This document shows positions 43,301-58,300 of a stretch of 64,000 nt of DNA, in pieces. Made by a program: the position numbers and the translations under genes. Under the pieces are notes generated by a model that saw only the letters and a program-made list of their open reading frames with translations, was not told the origin of the DNA and ran no database searches. Source of the stretch: Argopecten irradians (Eukaryota > Mollusca > Bivalvia > Pectinida > Pectinidae); assembly GCF_041381155.1 (NCBI RefSeq), contig NC_091142.1, forward strand, positions 9,047,340 to 9,111,339, given 5' to 3'. Position 1 is the first letter of the stretch; every line of letters begins with the position of its first letter.

Positions 43301-46300
43301 TGAATATGCTGTTCAAGCCTGGTGTCCGTATTTGGAAAAGCATGTAACAACAATAGAAAACGTTCAACGTCGAGCAACAAAGCAAGTGCCAGGTCTCTCA
43401 ACTTTGCCATATACAGAACGTTTGCGTAAACTCCAACTTCCAACGTTAGCATACAGGCGGTCACGTGGGGATATGATTGAAATGTACAAAATACTTTCTG
43501 GAAAATACGATAAAGAAGTCGCAGATTTGTTTTCAATCAACCAGGGATCAAGTACCCGCGGACATGATTTGAAAGTGTACAAAGAGCATTCAAGGCTGTG
43601 CGTGAGAAAACACTCGTTTACCCAGAGAGTCGTGAATACTTGGAACAGTCTCCCATCAAATGTTGTTCAGTCTAGGACAGTTAAGCAATTTGAATATGAA
43701 CTCGATTCACATTGGAAAAATCAGCCACTAAAGTATTTATACACTGAAAAAAATAAATCCGTGAATTTCTAAGAGCTGACTATTATAGGATTATAAAAAA
43801 TCCTGTACATGTTAACATGTATGTTGTCAGAATAAATCTATGTATCTATGTATATATGTATGTATTAGTTTATTAGAGAACAAAGGCAATGTATACATAA
43901 TGTAGTATGACAAATTTCAAAATTTTGTTCCTCAGCCCTTGAAACACGGACCGTTTTTATTAATGTTTGTTTTCTCAGACTCAAAGTTTGACGTTCATAT
44001 CATAACCTCTTGGACTTGAAGGAATTTTCAATTTTATTTAACTATAAATTTGACAGGTTCACTGCTAGCGTGTAAGATCATCGTAGAAATAGGGGGAACA
44101 GATTGTATATATGACCGAGATACTCAAGAGAGGACGGCACTCCATCTGGCTTCAGTGGGCGGTCATGGGGACATCGTCAATTATTTACTGGATCATGGAG
44201 GTAAGTCAGCATAAGTCAGCATAAGTCAGCAGAAGTTAGCATAAGTCAGCATAAGTTAAAATGCCAGTCTCTTCAGTCATTACATAGATCTGACCTTTGA
44301 ATCAAACTGATATTATTGACCAATCAAATAATACCCTGTAGGTCAGCTCACTCAGTCGGAACTCGTGGATGTCCCACGAACGAGCATTCTCCAACATGTA
44401 CATACAGTCGAAACTCGTTATCTCAAAATCGCTTGAGTCGAAATTCCGGTTGAGTCAAATTAATTTTTAAGTCCCGTTTTTTGTCCTTCTTTGTGTATGT
44501 ATTTTAAGATCGAATGACTCGAATTTCGATGACTCGAAACTCTGGTTGTGTCAAAGTCAATTCCTGGTCCCTAGAACGGATATTCAACGAAAAAAAAAGT
44601 CGCTATCTCGAATTTAATTTTAGTCAAAATTTTAAATAAAAAAAATATAACATTGATACAAACAATTGAAATTCACCTGTGGTTTGTCGTAACACGTGAT
44701 TGGTTTACCTGCACATATCGCGATCGGTATTTGCAGATTCAGGCCTATGGGAACATTCTACAACAATGACTGCTAATTAATAATTGTTTAATAATCCTCT
44801 CAAGTCTGGCTTCCTTATTAGTGTCACTTGACAATTGTGACTTACCTGTACATAAACACGACGTGTGTTTACACAATCGCATTCAGCATGGCTCGATCAT
44901 GACCGGAAGCGTGTTTGTTTACTAATCATTAGAAACGAAAGTGTTTTCTAAGGTTTGTATGGAATGTTGATAGTGCAAAATAATTTAACAAACCCACAAT
45001 GTTAAATGTTTAACTAGTCGTTACAGATGTACTAGTATCTTAGCCTACAGTAGTCATACAATATATTTCTTCGTTGGTATAGAAATCTACTTTCGTTTCA
45101 TTTACCGTAATTATATTAACCGGTAGAAATGAAGAGTGTAGTCTGCTCACGGTAGGTAAAAACTATTGTTTATTTTACTATTTCGAAAAACCATTAAATT
45201 CTGAAATAAGAAAGATGTTTGTTTTTATTTGTTCATGTACTACATTCTGTATAAGTTTGATGTATGAACCATTGAAGTCAGTATACGTATAACCACCGGG
45301 AAATCAGTGTGCATGCCTTATAATCGTAATTCAATTTTTTTATTTACAAATGTATTTAAAAAAAATCCCAAAACATCTGAAAACATACAACTAAAAAGAT
45401 TTAATACAAACCTTTTAAGTTGGAAAATCACGATAATATGCTGATCACGATAATAGGCATGTACCCGGCTGTCATAAGATATAAGGACCGTTGAAAACCA
45501 CGTTCTGACCAAACCTAATGGCATTACGTTTGAGTCGAATTCCGGATGAGTCGAACTATTTTCGTTGGTCCGTTGAATTTCGAGATAACGAGTTTCGACT
45601 GTATATATCACTTTATGTAAATTACTTTCGTGGAAAATGAAAATTTTCCTGTACTTATGAGGTCAAATAAACTGGATGAGATGTTTGTCTTATATTTAAT
45701 TAATTATGACGTAAACAATAAAAATGTGATTTTTTGCCCTTTGACATTTGACCTCTGAAATTCTGAATAGCATGCAATATGCAGCTGACCATAAAGTATC
45801 GTCATACAAAATATTTTGCTAATCACTGAGTGGCCGCGACCCAAAATGATACCCCTCCTTCATGAATTCATTCTTTGTAATATTTTATTTCAAAACTTAA
45901 AGATGCTCCACCGCCGACAGAGCTTAAACGATGCTCATCATTTGAACAATAATTGGTGTTTAATCACTGTTCTAACGAAGGAGATTCTTTTGTACCTATA
46001 TACATGATAGAAGGTATAGCAAAACATTCGTAGACTGAGTTTTCGGTCAACATGTGTTATGTTGAAATCTCGAACTGTGCCTTTGGCCTCAGGCAACAGT
46101 TACGTCCTTTAGTTTAACACATGTTGACTGAAAACTCAGTCAACAAATGTATAGTGTACAATGTTTGGTTACAGACAAAGTTTAATGTGCAATGTTTGGT
46201 TACAGGCAAAGTTTAATGTACAATGTTTGGTTACAGACAAAGTCTAATGTACAATGTTTGGTTACAGCTGACCTGACAGCGGTAGACAAAGTCTAATGTA

Positions 46301-49300
46301 CAATGTTTGGTTACAGCCGACCTGACAGCGGTAGACAAAGTTTAATGTACAATGTTTGGTTACAGCAGATCTTATAGCGATAGACAAAGGTTAATTGTAC
46401 AATGTTTGGTTACAGACAAAGTTTAATGTACAATGTTTGGTTACAGCTGGTCTTATAGCGATAGACAAAGGTTAATTGTACAATGTTTGGTTACAGACAA
46501 AGTTTAATGTACAATGTTTGTTAACAGCCGATCTGACAGCGGTAGACAAAGTTAAATGTGCAATGTTTGTTAACAGCCGATCTGACAGCGGTAGACAAGT
46601 TCAATGCCAATGCTTGGGACTATGCTAAGAATCGACAGCTTCACTATGTACAGCTGATCATCATGTCACATCAGCGACAGCGACTCCAGAGTAACCCAAC
46701 CTCCCCGATCCCTAACGGACTCGGCCTCTCTCTCATCTCCTCCAATGGATTCATGGGCACGCTCGGCTCCATCAACGGTGACCATAACGGCACCGAATAC
46801 GAACACATGATCGTAAGTCAAATTAATCATAAAACTTTGTACATTTTATTTCGCTAGGAACATTGATAACTATTGATTTATCATATCAGAAAATATTGCA
46901 TTCAAAATTAGATTATACATACTTCAGGATGTAGTGGAAAATTTTAAAGATATATCTATGAATGTATTGTTATTGGGAGGAAACTAGGCTTTAATCATCA
47001 TGAAAAAATTGGTTTGAATCAATATTAATATTTCTTGCAAGAAGGATTTCAGGCAAGGCATAATTATTTTATATTTTAAAATCTTTTTAAAATTCATAAC
47101 TCTTGTCTCTATTGAAAGAGGCATAAGTGTTGTATATTTAATAATCTGGAATAAGTTATAATAAGCAGTTATAGGTCCTGATTTGTAAAGATTTGTGTCT
47201 GACTTGTCTAACTTATATTTGATATACTTCCTTATTTTCTGATGCAGAATACACGAGGTAGTTTTGAAAATCAGAATATGCCTATAACGCCGCCCCACCC
47301 ACCTAAGCGACCTCGTACCGAGAGGCGGAGTATTCGTACACCCTTGAGGCGGTCGACCAGTCTAGTAAGTGCTCCAGAGAGAGAGCCTTCATTTGTACAA
47401 CAACCAGACGATCGCTACACATCTAGTGCCGGGGGTGATCTGAACCGACGGAAGGAACGGCTTGATGTAAGTTTGTTTTAACATGGGCATATTTGTTGTT
47501 TATAGGAAAATCAAACTGCCGGAAAATTGCCAGTTTAAAATAATAATGTTAAGTTTGATGCATTATGATCAGGTTTCATTATATTTAGTGCCATGATTAT
47601 TTTAAGAACAGGCATTTGTCTAAAGAACAACAAGATATTAACAAAAAATAATAATTTGTTGTCACGAAAATGAATACATATAATTCCTAGCTGTTTTAAC
47701 TGTGAAAATATGCAATTAGTAAAGTCACAACCTATTGTGGTGAATTAATTTGTAACATATCCTGTTACTATTTATAGACATATTTAATGGTGTCCTGGTC
47801 TGTTACTATTTATAGATACATTTTTTGGTGAGTTTGTACCTTGTCCTGGCCGTGGCCTGTTACTATTTATAGATATTATATTTACAGGTGACGGTTAACA
47901 CAAGGAGTACCCCTGACATCCTCCCTGTTCACAATAACAATAACAGAGATGACGTTCCCATGGTTACAGATGATAACCACGGTAAGTTCTACATGTCTAT
48001 CGATTTTATTTTCATCAATTACTCAAATTAGCAGAGAAATATTGCATTGCAAAAAGAGTAAAACAAAGCATATTACAAGTTAGAAGATTAAAGTAAAGTG
48101 CTCTGTCATCCTTGCATGGTGGGCACAGGCCTTGAAAAGTCCTTGATTTTTTTGTTCAAATTTCTGTACGAACCATGCCTTGGTCATTTTGTTGAGTTCT
48201 GGTTTTACATTTCACAGGTGAGGATGATATTGATGATGTAAGTGCCGGAGGAATGGATGTATCTGACATTGAAGACGGAGATGAAGAAGCTCCACCTCAA
48301 ACATCCAGGCTTCCTCACCGACAAGACAGTGGCACCTCCCGGGACCATATCCAACCTCGACCTCCTCCACGCCAGCATCCGCAGCAACGTCCAAATAAAC
48401 CTTTATATGCTCAACCACTTGTAAGTACAACCTACTTTTGACATTAAAGTATCTTCCACATCAAATTATAAAATGTGTCTTTTCCTGTTTGATAAAAGAT
48501 TTTATTTTGAAAAATGAGACACTGACAGAAATAAAAAAGAAAACTAAGACATCTTTTATTTTGATATGATCAAAGATATCATTTGTCATTACAACCCAGG
48601 AACCTCAGTATAATCGAAGGACGAATCAGGGATTCCCGCAGGACGGGAATATTAGCCGCGATTACCGTGATCCTCAGGAGAACCGAGACTACAGAGAAGC
48701 ACAACGACAGCAACAACAGCCTCCGTCTCCACCTAAGTACCCTCTGACTAGTAATACCAGAGTTATCTCCCCTCACTTCAATAACCAGCCAGTGAACCCG
48801 TCTGAGAGTTTCCCGCCCAGTCGTCCTCGCCCGGCACCTCGTCAGCCACAACCTCTACGTAACACGCCGCCAAGACCTCCACCTCCACGACCCACACCCT
48901 CGCCAGCTCGACCAAGTTCTGGAGTTCGTGATCAGCTACAGAGTCCACCTGCTACCGACCAAATGAGGCCAACCCCTCCTCCCACACAAGATCCAAACCG
49001 ACCCAATTCTGGTTCAAGACCGCCAGGTAAGATTTATACTTTGTATTATGTAACTCTGATTACAAAAAACAAGGGATTTTGGCATACACCATTGATTTTC
49101 TATGTCAGTAAAATGAAAAGGGTATTTTTTCCTTGCTTTTCCCTTCTTTCTCTCTTCCTTTAAAGCATTTAATACACACATGGTAAAAAAATCAAGTTGC
49201 TTCGTTCAGGGATTCTAAATAGCAAAAGGTCAATGATTTTTCATAGTTCCATAGCAGTTTTATGCAATACTTTGGGTATATTTCTTTGTTTGGACATCTA

Positions 49301-52300
49301 CACAAGCTGATACAGATATATGCTTTGATACTTCCTATTCTCAGTGAGAGCATTTTCAAATTCAGCAAAAGTGTACATCTTTTGATATGGGACTAATTTC
49401 TTTAACATACCTTCAGATCCTACCACTTTCTGTGCCATTTTTGGTTACAGCCAAAAGTTTGAAAAATGAGCACCCCCCCCCCTCTTTGATACAAACACCA
49501 GAGCAAAAACATTTACCAGTTTGTAAAATACTAAATTTTTCAATCTTTGATGGAACTTTGTTCAGGTGTGGTTGAAGGACGTCGAATACCTCCTCCAATG
49601 TTGACTCCTCTGGAAAATGCACCTGTTCCTCCTTCCATATCTAAGATGGAAAAGAAAGAGAAGAAAAAGAAAAGAAAGAAGAGAGAACGGGAAAGGGAGA
49701 AAGAAAAAGAGCGAGAAACTGACCTGAAATCTCCTCCTATGGACCTTGAGCCTCCCAGAGGCTACGCTGCTCCCTTACATCCCCCTCCATCAGCAACAGT
49801 TCGACAGCAGCGAGCCCAATCTGGGATACCGGCCCCTCGCTTCTCTAAACAACCCCCTCAACGACATGAGTCCAGGTAGGTTTTGTCCATGCTCGATGAG
49901 CGATACAGGCCCTCTGGTTCTCTTGTTTAACATTTAATGAAAAAATGAACATCACATTTAGGGTATTGACTATTGAATATAGTATTTTCCACGTTCATAT
50001 GACCATATGAGATAGCTTGTTAGAATTGTCGAAAGCCAGAGTGAATATGGTTATTATTATACATATAATACGGTTGAATAATAGGTATATGATATATGAT
50101 ATGTTCAAGATAAGTAGATGTTATAATAAATTTGTCCAGATATGAAGATGATATGTGATATGTTCCAGATATGTAGATATGTAATATGTTCCAGATATGT
50201 AGATATGTAATATGTTCCAGATATGAAGATGTTATGTGATATGTCCCAGATATGTAGATGATATGTGATATGTTCCAGATATGTAGATGATTTGTGATAT
50301 GTTCCAGATGTGTAGATGATTTGTGATATGTTCCAGATATGTAGATGATTTGTGATATGTTCCAGATATGTAGATGATTTGTGATATGTTCCAGATATGT
50401 AGATGATTCATGATATTTCCAGATATGAAGATGATTTGTGATATGTTCCAGATATGTAGATGATTTGTGATATGTTCCAGATATGTATATGATTTATGAT
50501 ATGTTCCAGATATGTAGATGATATTGATATGTTCCAGATATGTATATGATTTATGATATGTTCCAGATATGTAGATGATTTGTGATATGTTCCAGATATG
50601 TAGATGATATTGATATGTTCCAGATATGTATATGATTTATGATATGTTCCAGATATGTAGATGATTTGTGATATGTTCCAGATATGTAGATGATTTGTGA
50701 TATGTTCCAGATATGTAGATGATTTGTGATATGTCCCAGAGATGTAGATGATTTGTGATATGTTCCAGATATGCAGATGATTTGTGATATGTTCCAGATA
50801 TGTAGATGATTCATGATATTTCCAGATATGAAGATGTTATGTGATATGTTCCAGATATGAAGATGTTATGTGATATGTTCCAGATATGTAGATGATATGT
50901 GATATGTTCCAGATATGTAGATGATATGTCATATGTTCCAGATATGTATATGATTTGTGATATGTTCCAGATATGTAGATGATTTATGATATGTTCCAGA
51001 TATGTATATGATTTATGATATGTTCCAGATATGTAGATGATATGTGATATGTTCCAGATATGTATATGATTTATGATATGTTCCAGATATGTAGATGATA
51101 TGTGATATGTTCCAGATATGTAGATGATATGTGATATGTTCCAGATATGTAGATGATTTGTGATATGTTCCAGATATGTAGATGATTTGTGATATGTTCC
51201 AGATATGTAGATGATTTGTGATATGTCCCAGAGATGTAGATGATTCATGATATTTCCGGATATGAAGATGTTATGTGATATGTTCCAGATATGAAGATGT
51301 TATGTGATATGTTCCAGATATGTTGATGATATGTGATATGTTCCAGATATGTAGATGATATGTCATATGTTCCAGATATGTATATGATTTGTGATATGTT
51401 CCAGATATGTAGATGATTTATGATATGTTCCAGATATGTAGATGATTTATGATATGTTCCAGATATGTAGATGATATGTGATATGTTCCAGATAGTATAT
51501 GATTTATGATATGTTCCAGATATGTAGATGATATGTGACATGTTCCAGATATGTAGATGATATGTGATATGTTCCAGATATGTAGATGATATGTGATATG
51601 TTCCAGATATGTAGATGATATGTGATATGTTCCAGATATGTAGATGATATATGATATGTTCCAGATATGTAGATGATTTATGATATGTTCCAGATATGTA
51701 GATGATTTATGATATGTTCTAGATATGTAGATGAAAACATGGAAGAGGATCATAGTAAAGAGGAAGAAAGCAGTACCAGCAAAGACATGCCTGTTGTCAA
51801 CGGTTACGCTGTACCGATGAGGGAAGGCCCGACCCGATCAGCGAGGCCAGGTCAGAGCCGCCTTCAGCCAATGGAGAGCGAGGAGGAGTATGAGGACGAT
51901 CCAGACCACGAAGATGAGCCTAGCGACATCAGGGACCATAGCGACCATCATGAGCCTGGCAACCATGGTGACCAGGGTAACCATGCGGATCATCGACTCT
52001 ATAGAGATGACAGAGACCAGAGAGAAGATTACAGGGGTGATAATGGTGACCAACAGGAAGCTATAGATGAAGAGGAGGATGTTGGACCTCTGATTCCTCC
52101 TCCACAGGGATTCAGGGGAGGTAACTCCCGTGCGAGCCGGCCACTTGTCTCTCAGTCAATCCCTCAGGTAAGGAAATTAATGTATTATACGTAATCTTTA
52201 GGGTGAATTCTTTAAGGTTATTTTTTTTTTTTTTACATTTCAATCTTCTTTTCATGTTCTACTATATAAGTGCAATATTGCTGAAAGTTGCAGCCTGAAA

Positions 52301-55300
52301 TGATCCTGACATAGTCCCGAACTATTGTTATTTTTCACGTTAATCCAAATTCCAAGATGGCCATCATCTTGAAAATACATTTTAAACTTCTCAAGTTCTA
52401 CTAAATATGATTTAGCTGAAACTTGCATGAAATGTCCTGACCAAATGTTAGGGTTAACCTCCAAGATAGCCGCCACAGCCACCATCTTGAAAAACACATC
52501 CTAAGTGCTAAAATTTGTATGAATGTAAAGGAAGGGCACCCCAAAAAGTGTTCTTATTTTTCAGACTTCCCAAAAACACTGCACTGTCTGTCCAAAATCC
52601 AAGATAGTCTCCAAAGTCACCATTTTGAAAAACTTGATTAAGTACATTTTTTCCTATGCAACTGGTTCTAAAGTTGTCAAATGTTCTTGCACCAGATTTC
52701 CAGTGGCAAAAAAAAAAAAAAAAAAAAATAAGTTTCTCACACGATCTCTAGTGGATTTCCGTTTTCTTCTATTTGATACAATATGCACCAGAGCATGATT
52801 CAAATCAAAGAATGGATTGAGGTAGTAAAGATTTCTGATTGTGTGCCGAGTCAAGTAAAATGGTTTTGAATTTAAGCAATCAAGAAGGATGAAAAGTGAG
52901 GAAAAGCACTTGTGTGACATGGATACTTAACTCATTCAACCCTGAAAACACATTTGAACTCTTCGAATTCAAAGTTTGGAACAGTTCATTATGATTTTTC
53001 GGGGGTGAATGAGTTAATTATACTGATTGGGTCTGCTTTTTTGTTAACTGTAATGTATGTTATCAAAAACACATCTGAGGTGTACAAATGTCAAACATGT
53101 TGCAGTTGTATTATCTATTATGTATGTACACTTGACATAAGGTTATGGCCGTTATTACAAGGCGTGTTTCTTCATCAGGATAACAAAAGTGTACAATAGA
53201 TGTAAGTACTAGTATAGCTCAATATCATGTCTGCATAAATTGCATGTTGTCATATTGTTGTGACACACATACAGGGATGCTCTGTTGTACACGTCTGTAA
53301 TGCATGCCCTCCCCACAGGGATGCTCTGTTGTACACGTCGTAATGCATGCCGTCCCCAAACCAGATGTCGTCTTGTCACAGAAAATGTTCTTATGCATGA
53401 GCGTGTCTTCAGGTGTTCTCATTCGTTCCGGTTTAATTAACTGGTGGATTTCATCTGCAGCTAGATATGTTCTGGTAATTAGGCTTTTACATCAGGAAAA
53501 TTGAGGTCCAGATAAAAGTGTGTATAAGTTATAATTAAGTGGAAAAGCAAAGAAGATCGGTTTAGGGTCGTTACTTGCGACATACCTAAGTTGATAAAAA
53601 GTGTGTATGTATCTGGGCTAATATTAAGAATTACTATTAATGTGTGCAATGTTGTGTGGCTAGTAAATTTTGGCAAAATATGTAATAGAAATGTACATAT
53701 TTCAGGAAAACAAATTCCTGAGAACATATTTCTGTCACCAATTAACCATGCCATTATGATAACTTGTGTCTATAGCAAGTGCAAGGAGCGCTTTCTTCAC
53801 CTGATTCAACTTTTCAAAAAGCGTAGACATTTTATTCTTTTTGGCATTGTCATGCAAATGGTGATAATGTTTGGTTATGTTTTGTTTAACTGGTCAGAGC
53901 TAATAGAGCTGATGCTCTTACGTAGCTAGATTTGTCTGTAAGCATGTGTTATTTGGTGTTGTACTTTCTCTCTCACTATATGTCTACAACCCCACAGGTA
54001 ACTCTCTCCGGGGGGTGGGGTTTAGAGGTGGGGTGGTGTGCTTGTCTCTCACTATATGTCTGCTACCCCACAAGTAACTCTCTCAGTGGGGCAGGGTTTA
54101 AGGGCGGGGTTGGTGTGCCTTCTCTCTCACTCTTATGTCTGCTACCCCACAGGTAACTCTCTCCTTGGGGCGGGGTTTAGGGGCGGGGGTGGTGTGCTTT
54201 CTCTTTACTCACTTTATTACTGTAGTCAATGTCTGCTTCCCACGGGTACAGCACTTGGTAGGGCGGGGTTTAGGGGCAGGGGTAGTGTGCTTTCTCTTCA
54301 CTCACTTTATTACTGTAGTCAATGTCTGCTTCCCATGGGTACAGCACTTGGTGGGGCGGGGTTTAGGGGCAGGATTAGAGGGGTTGTATATGTAGGTACT
54401 GTGAGTGGACATATGTGTGTGTACTCTTGCTGACACAGTGGTCTACTTGATATGATCTGCATTGTTTCTTCAGAAATTCTTGTCCAATTACAAGGAAGCT
54501 TTCATAGCGCTTTTAAAGAACAAATTATTCAAATAACTCGGGTGCTGAAACTTTCTTAATCAACTGGAAAAAAAGACATCGTTTCGGAATTCTTTCTTTA
54601 CACCAAAAATAGTCCTTAAATGACACTTCTGTGGATTTGGTATTATGATTGGTTGATATATTTAGACATAAACCACTGATTCGCCTGCCTTCTGACCCAG
54701 AGAATAAATGGTGATGTTGGTCATAGATGGAATCAGGTCAACCTTAGAATTATAACCGCCTCACTAGTAAGACCATTTTTACTTAGACCTCGGTGTGGTC
54801 TTAACTTGTAGTTTCAGGGTAAGGGAGACAACTCAGTGCGGACGCTTGAATTGTGACAGATACCTTTAGTTCTTCAAGCATTAAAATAACCATCATTCAA
54901 GAAATATTATTGTGTACAGGATGCCTATTTTGCAGCTATAAATGAATTATTTAATTTGTTTAAAAATAACAGTAGATGACTGGTATATAATATGAAATTA
55001 TTTAAACAAGTTTAATAATTTGATATGCCAAAAACCTTTATACAAGAATTATATTAAAGTAAATTAAGTATTTAACAAATTTCAATCTTTCATCGACTTT
55101 TTCCGTACACATCAGACAACTGCCCAACACCAGGTGTACATGTGGGCCTCTGTTGAAGCATGCAATTTATGGACACATGACATTTCCCAATGCCCTGCTA
55201 TTTAGCGTTGTGGGTGCCCTATAGTAATCAGCTTGTCTGTTTGTCTGTGTGTCTGTTCATCTGTCAGAGTATTATGGTAATCTGAAATGGTTTCCCATGC

Positions 55301-58300
55301 CATCTAGATTTGCTATGTAACCATTTGGGCTAACGGGATTCAAAATGGCTACTTAGCGGCTTATATAATTGATACCGTACATACTCTATACTGATGTGGA
55401 CTTGCAGTACAGACTGTTACACTGGTGGGTCAGTAGTTTAGTGGAGCTCTTCCTGACTTGCCAGTTTTTTAATTTTGCTTAGTAATACAATCAATTAATG
55501 TGCTCTCCATATTACTAATCCTGCTTTTAAAGGTCTTTTGTAGAGTTATCTGCCCTTATAAAAGGGATTGTTATGTATTTGAATTGTACTTGTGGGAACA
55601 TTACTGTAAATCAACATTCTTTTGCAGCTGCTATCTAGAATTTGTGATTAATACAATAATTCTCTACCTATGAGGGCCGGTTGTGACTACAAAATCACAA
55701 CCCGAGGGACAATTCATGATCATTCAGGATTTACCTCGGGGGTTCTGAATTTATTGTCACACCCTCATAGGTAGAGAATGACTCTGTTTCTCTCATATAC
55801 AAAAGAAAATGATGAGATAATAGCAAAAAAAAAAACATTTTCACCGCAGCATGAACATGATTTCTTCAACTGCACGTCATCTACAATGCACACCACAGTT
55901 ACACTGCATGAAGTCATGACGTCACGTAATTGACTTTAGATTCAAAATGTTAGCGTGTGCAATTTGTCGATATCCTAGGTGTTGACAAAGAAATCTCTGA
56001 CGGCTAAAACCATTCATAAATCAGTGAATGGTGGGAGAATTTCATTTCAAAATTTGCAATAATTAAAATTTGCTATAGAAAATTTCAATAGAAATTCCAA
56101 TCAATATATCAAGAATGTAAATGATAATTGGCATAGATAAACTTAGGCGAATGTATTTGGATTGTGAAAGTTGCGTAAGTTAATCGCATGCGAAAGAATG
56201 TTGGTTTAACAATATGATGGAACATAAAGAAAGCTTCCAGTCTGGATAATCCAGATACTGCTGATATTTCCCAGCTTTTTTGATGAAATAATTTATCATT
56301 TGTTCTTTATTACACTAATTGCCTTTTGTCCATCATGGTAGGTCATGCATCATCTGTCATGTATCTGTTTCTAGTTCTGCAAAACTAATGAAGCAGATTT
56401 GATCACTGAAATTTTGAAATTAGGTAGATGGTCAAACCCAAAAAAGGGGGGATAACCCTGGTGTCATTGTCGGCTTTATAAGGTTAAGGTTTTGGTGCAA
56501 GGGCTGAAATACTGTTATTCGTAACAACTGTATGACATTGATTTCTACATTATATAACATAGGATAACAACCGTTGTGATGGGTTTGAACAATCATTATA
56601 ACAAAGAAAATGCAGGATTTTGAGAATACTTGTATATGTATCAGAGCTCAGCTGGGTGATTGATTGCTTTTCTTGTCTTGTTAAAAGTGTTGTCGTATCG
56701 AATTTTGAAATATTATAAGCTCTTATCAATGCAGCCTACCAAAGTGATTGTTATCTTGCCTAAAAATAGAAAATGTTGAAAATTTGTTTAAATGTTATTA
56801 TACCTGGTTTATTTATATGTAGCTATAATATGTAGGACAGAGGAACTCTATGATAAAATATATGTATATCTATATGACATGTATACAATGTTTTGATCAT
56901 AAGCCTCAAACAAATTCACTGTACTATAGTCACTATTAATTCACAATATTATTAGACATCAATTCACCATAGACAATGTAATATAGACTAATACACAGAT
57001 GAAGACAGAGCTGTCAAAGTATAGAAATGTTATATCATATCACATATAGTGGAAGAAATAATTAGAGGACAAAACTTGTCACTAAATAAACATACCGTAA
57101 ACAACTCACATAGAATCTTCTCCTGCACAATGGTCAGTTCACTAGATGTCTTACCACAGTATATAACGGTCAGTTCACTAGATGTCTTACCACAGTATAA
57201 ACGGTCAGTATTCTAGATTACTTACCACAGTATAATAACAGTCAGTGCTCTAGATGTCTTATCACAGTATAACGGTCAGTTCACTAGATGACTTACCACA
57301 GTATAACAGTCAGTTCACTAGATGTCTTACCACAGTATATAACGTCAGTATTTGATACTTACACAGTATAACAGTCAGTGCTCTAGATGACTTATCACAA
57401 TATAACTAACGGTCAGTTCACTAGATGACTGACCACAGTATATAACGGCGTATTCTAGATTACTTACCACTGTATAACGGTCAGTGCTCTAGATGACTTA
57501 TCACAATAAACTACAGTCAGTTCACTAGATGACTGACCACAGTATAAACGGTCAGTATTCTAGATTACTTACCACAGTATAATGGTTAGTTCACTAGATG
57601 ACTTACCACAGTATAACGGTCAGTTCACTAGATGACTTATCACAGTATGACGGTCAGTTCACTAGATGACTTATCACAGTATGCGGTCAGTTCACTAGAT
57701 GACTTACCACAGTATATAACGGTCAGTTCACTAGACACTTACCACAGTATAACAGTCAGTTCACTAGATGACTTACCACAGTATAACAGTCAGTTCACTA
57801 GATGTCTTACCACAGTATAATGGTCAGTTCACTTAGATGTCTTACCACAGTATATAACGGTCAGTTCACTAGATGACTTATCACAGTCTATAACGGTCAG
57901 TTCACTAGATGTCTTACCACAGTATATAACAGTCAGTATTCTAGATTACTTACCACAGTATAACGGTCAGTGCTCTAGATGTCTTATCACAGTATAACGG
58001 TCAGTTCACTAGATGACTTATCACAGTATGACGGTCAGTTCACTAGATGTCTTACCACAGTATATAACGGTCAGTATTCTAGATTACTTACCACAGTATA
58101 ACAGTCAGTGCTCTAGATGACTTATCACAATATAACTAACGGTCAGTTCACTAGATGACTGACCACAGTATATAACGGTCAGTATTCTAGATTACTTACC
58201 ACAGTATAACGGTCAGTTCACTAGATGACTTACCACAGTATAACAGTCAGTTCACTAGATGACTTATCACAGTATGACGGTCAGTTCACTAGATGTCTTA

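Noticed and set aside
50551..51753. Long minus-strand open frames with repeated ISGTYHKSSTYLEHI peptide
   Set aside because: They are the complement of the 25-bp minisatellite; openness follows from the repeat unit, and the plus strand carries the real exon.
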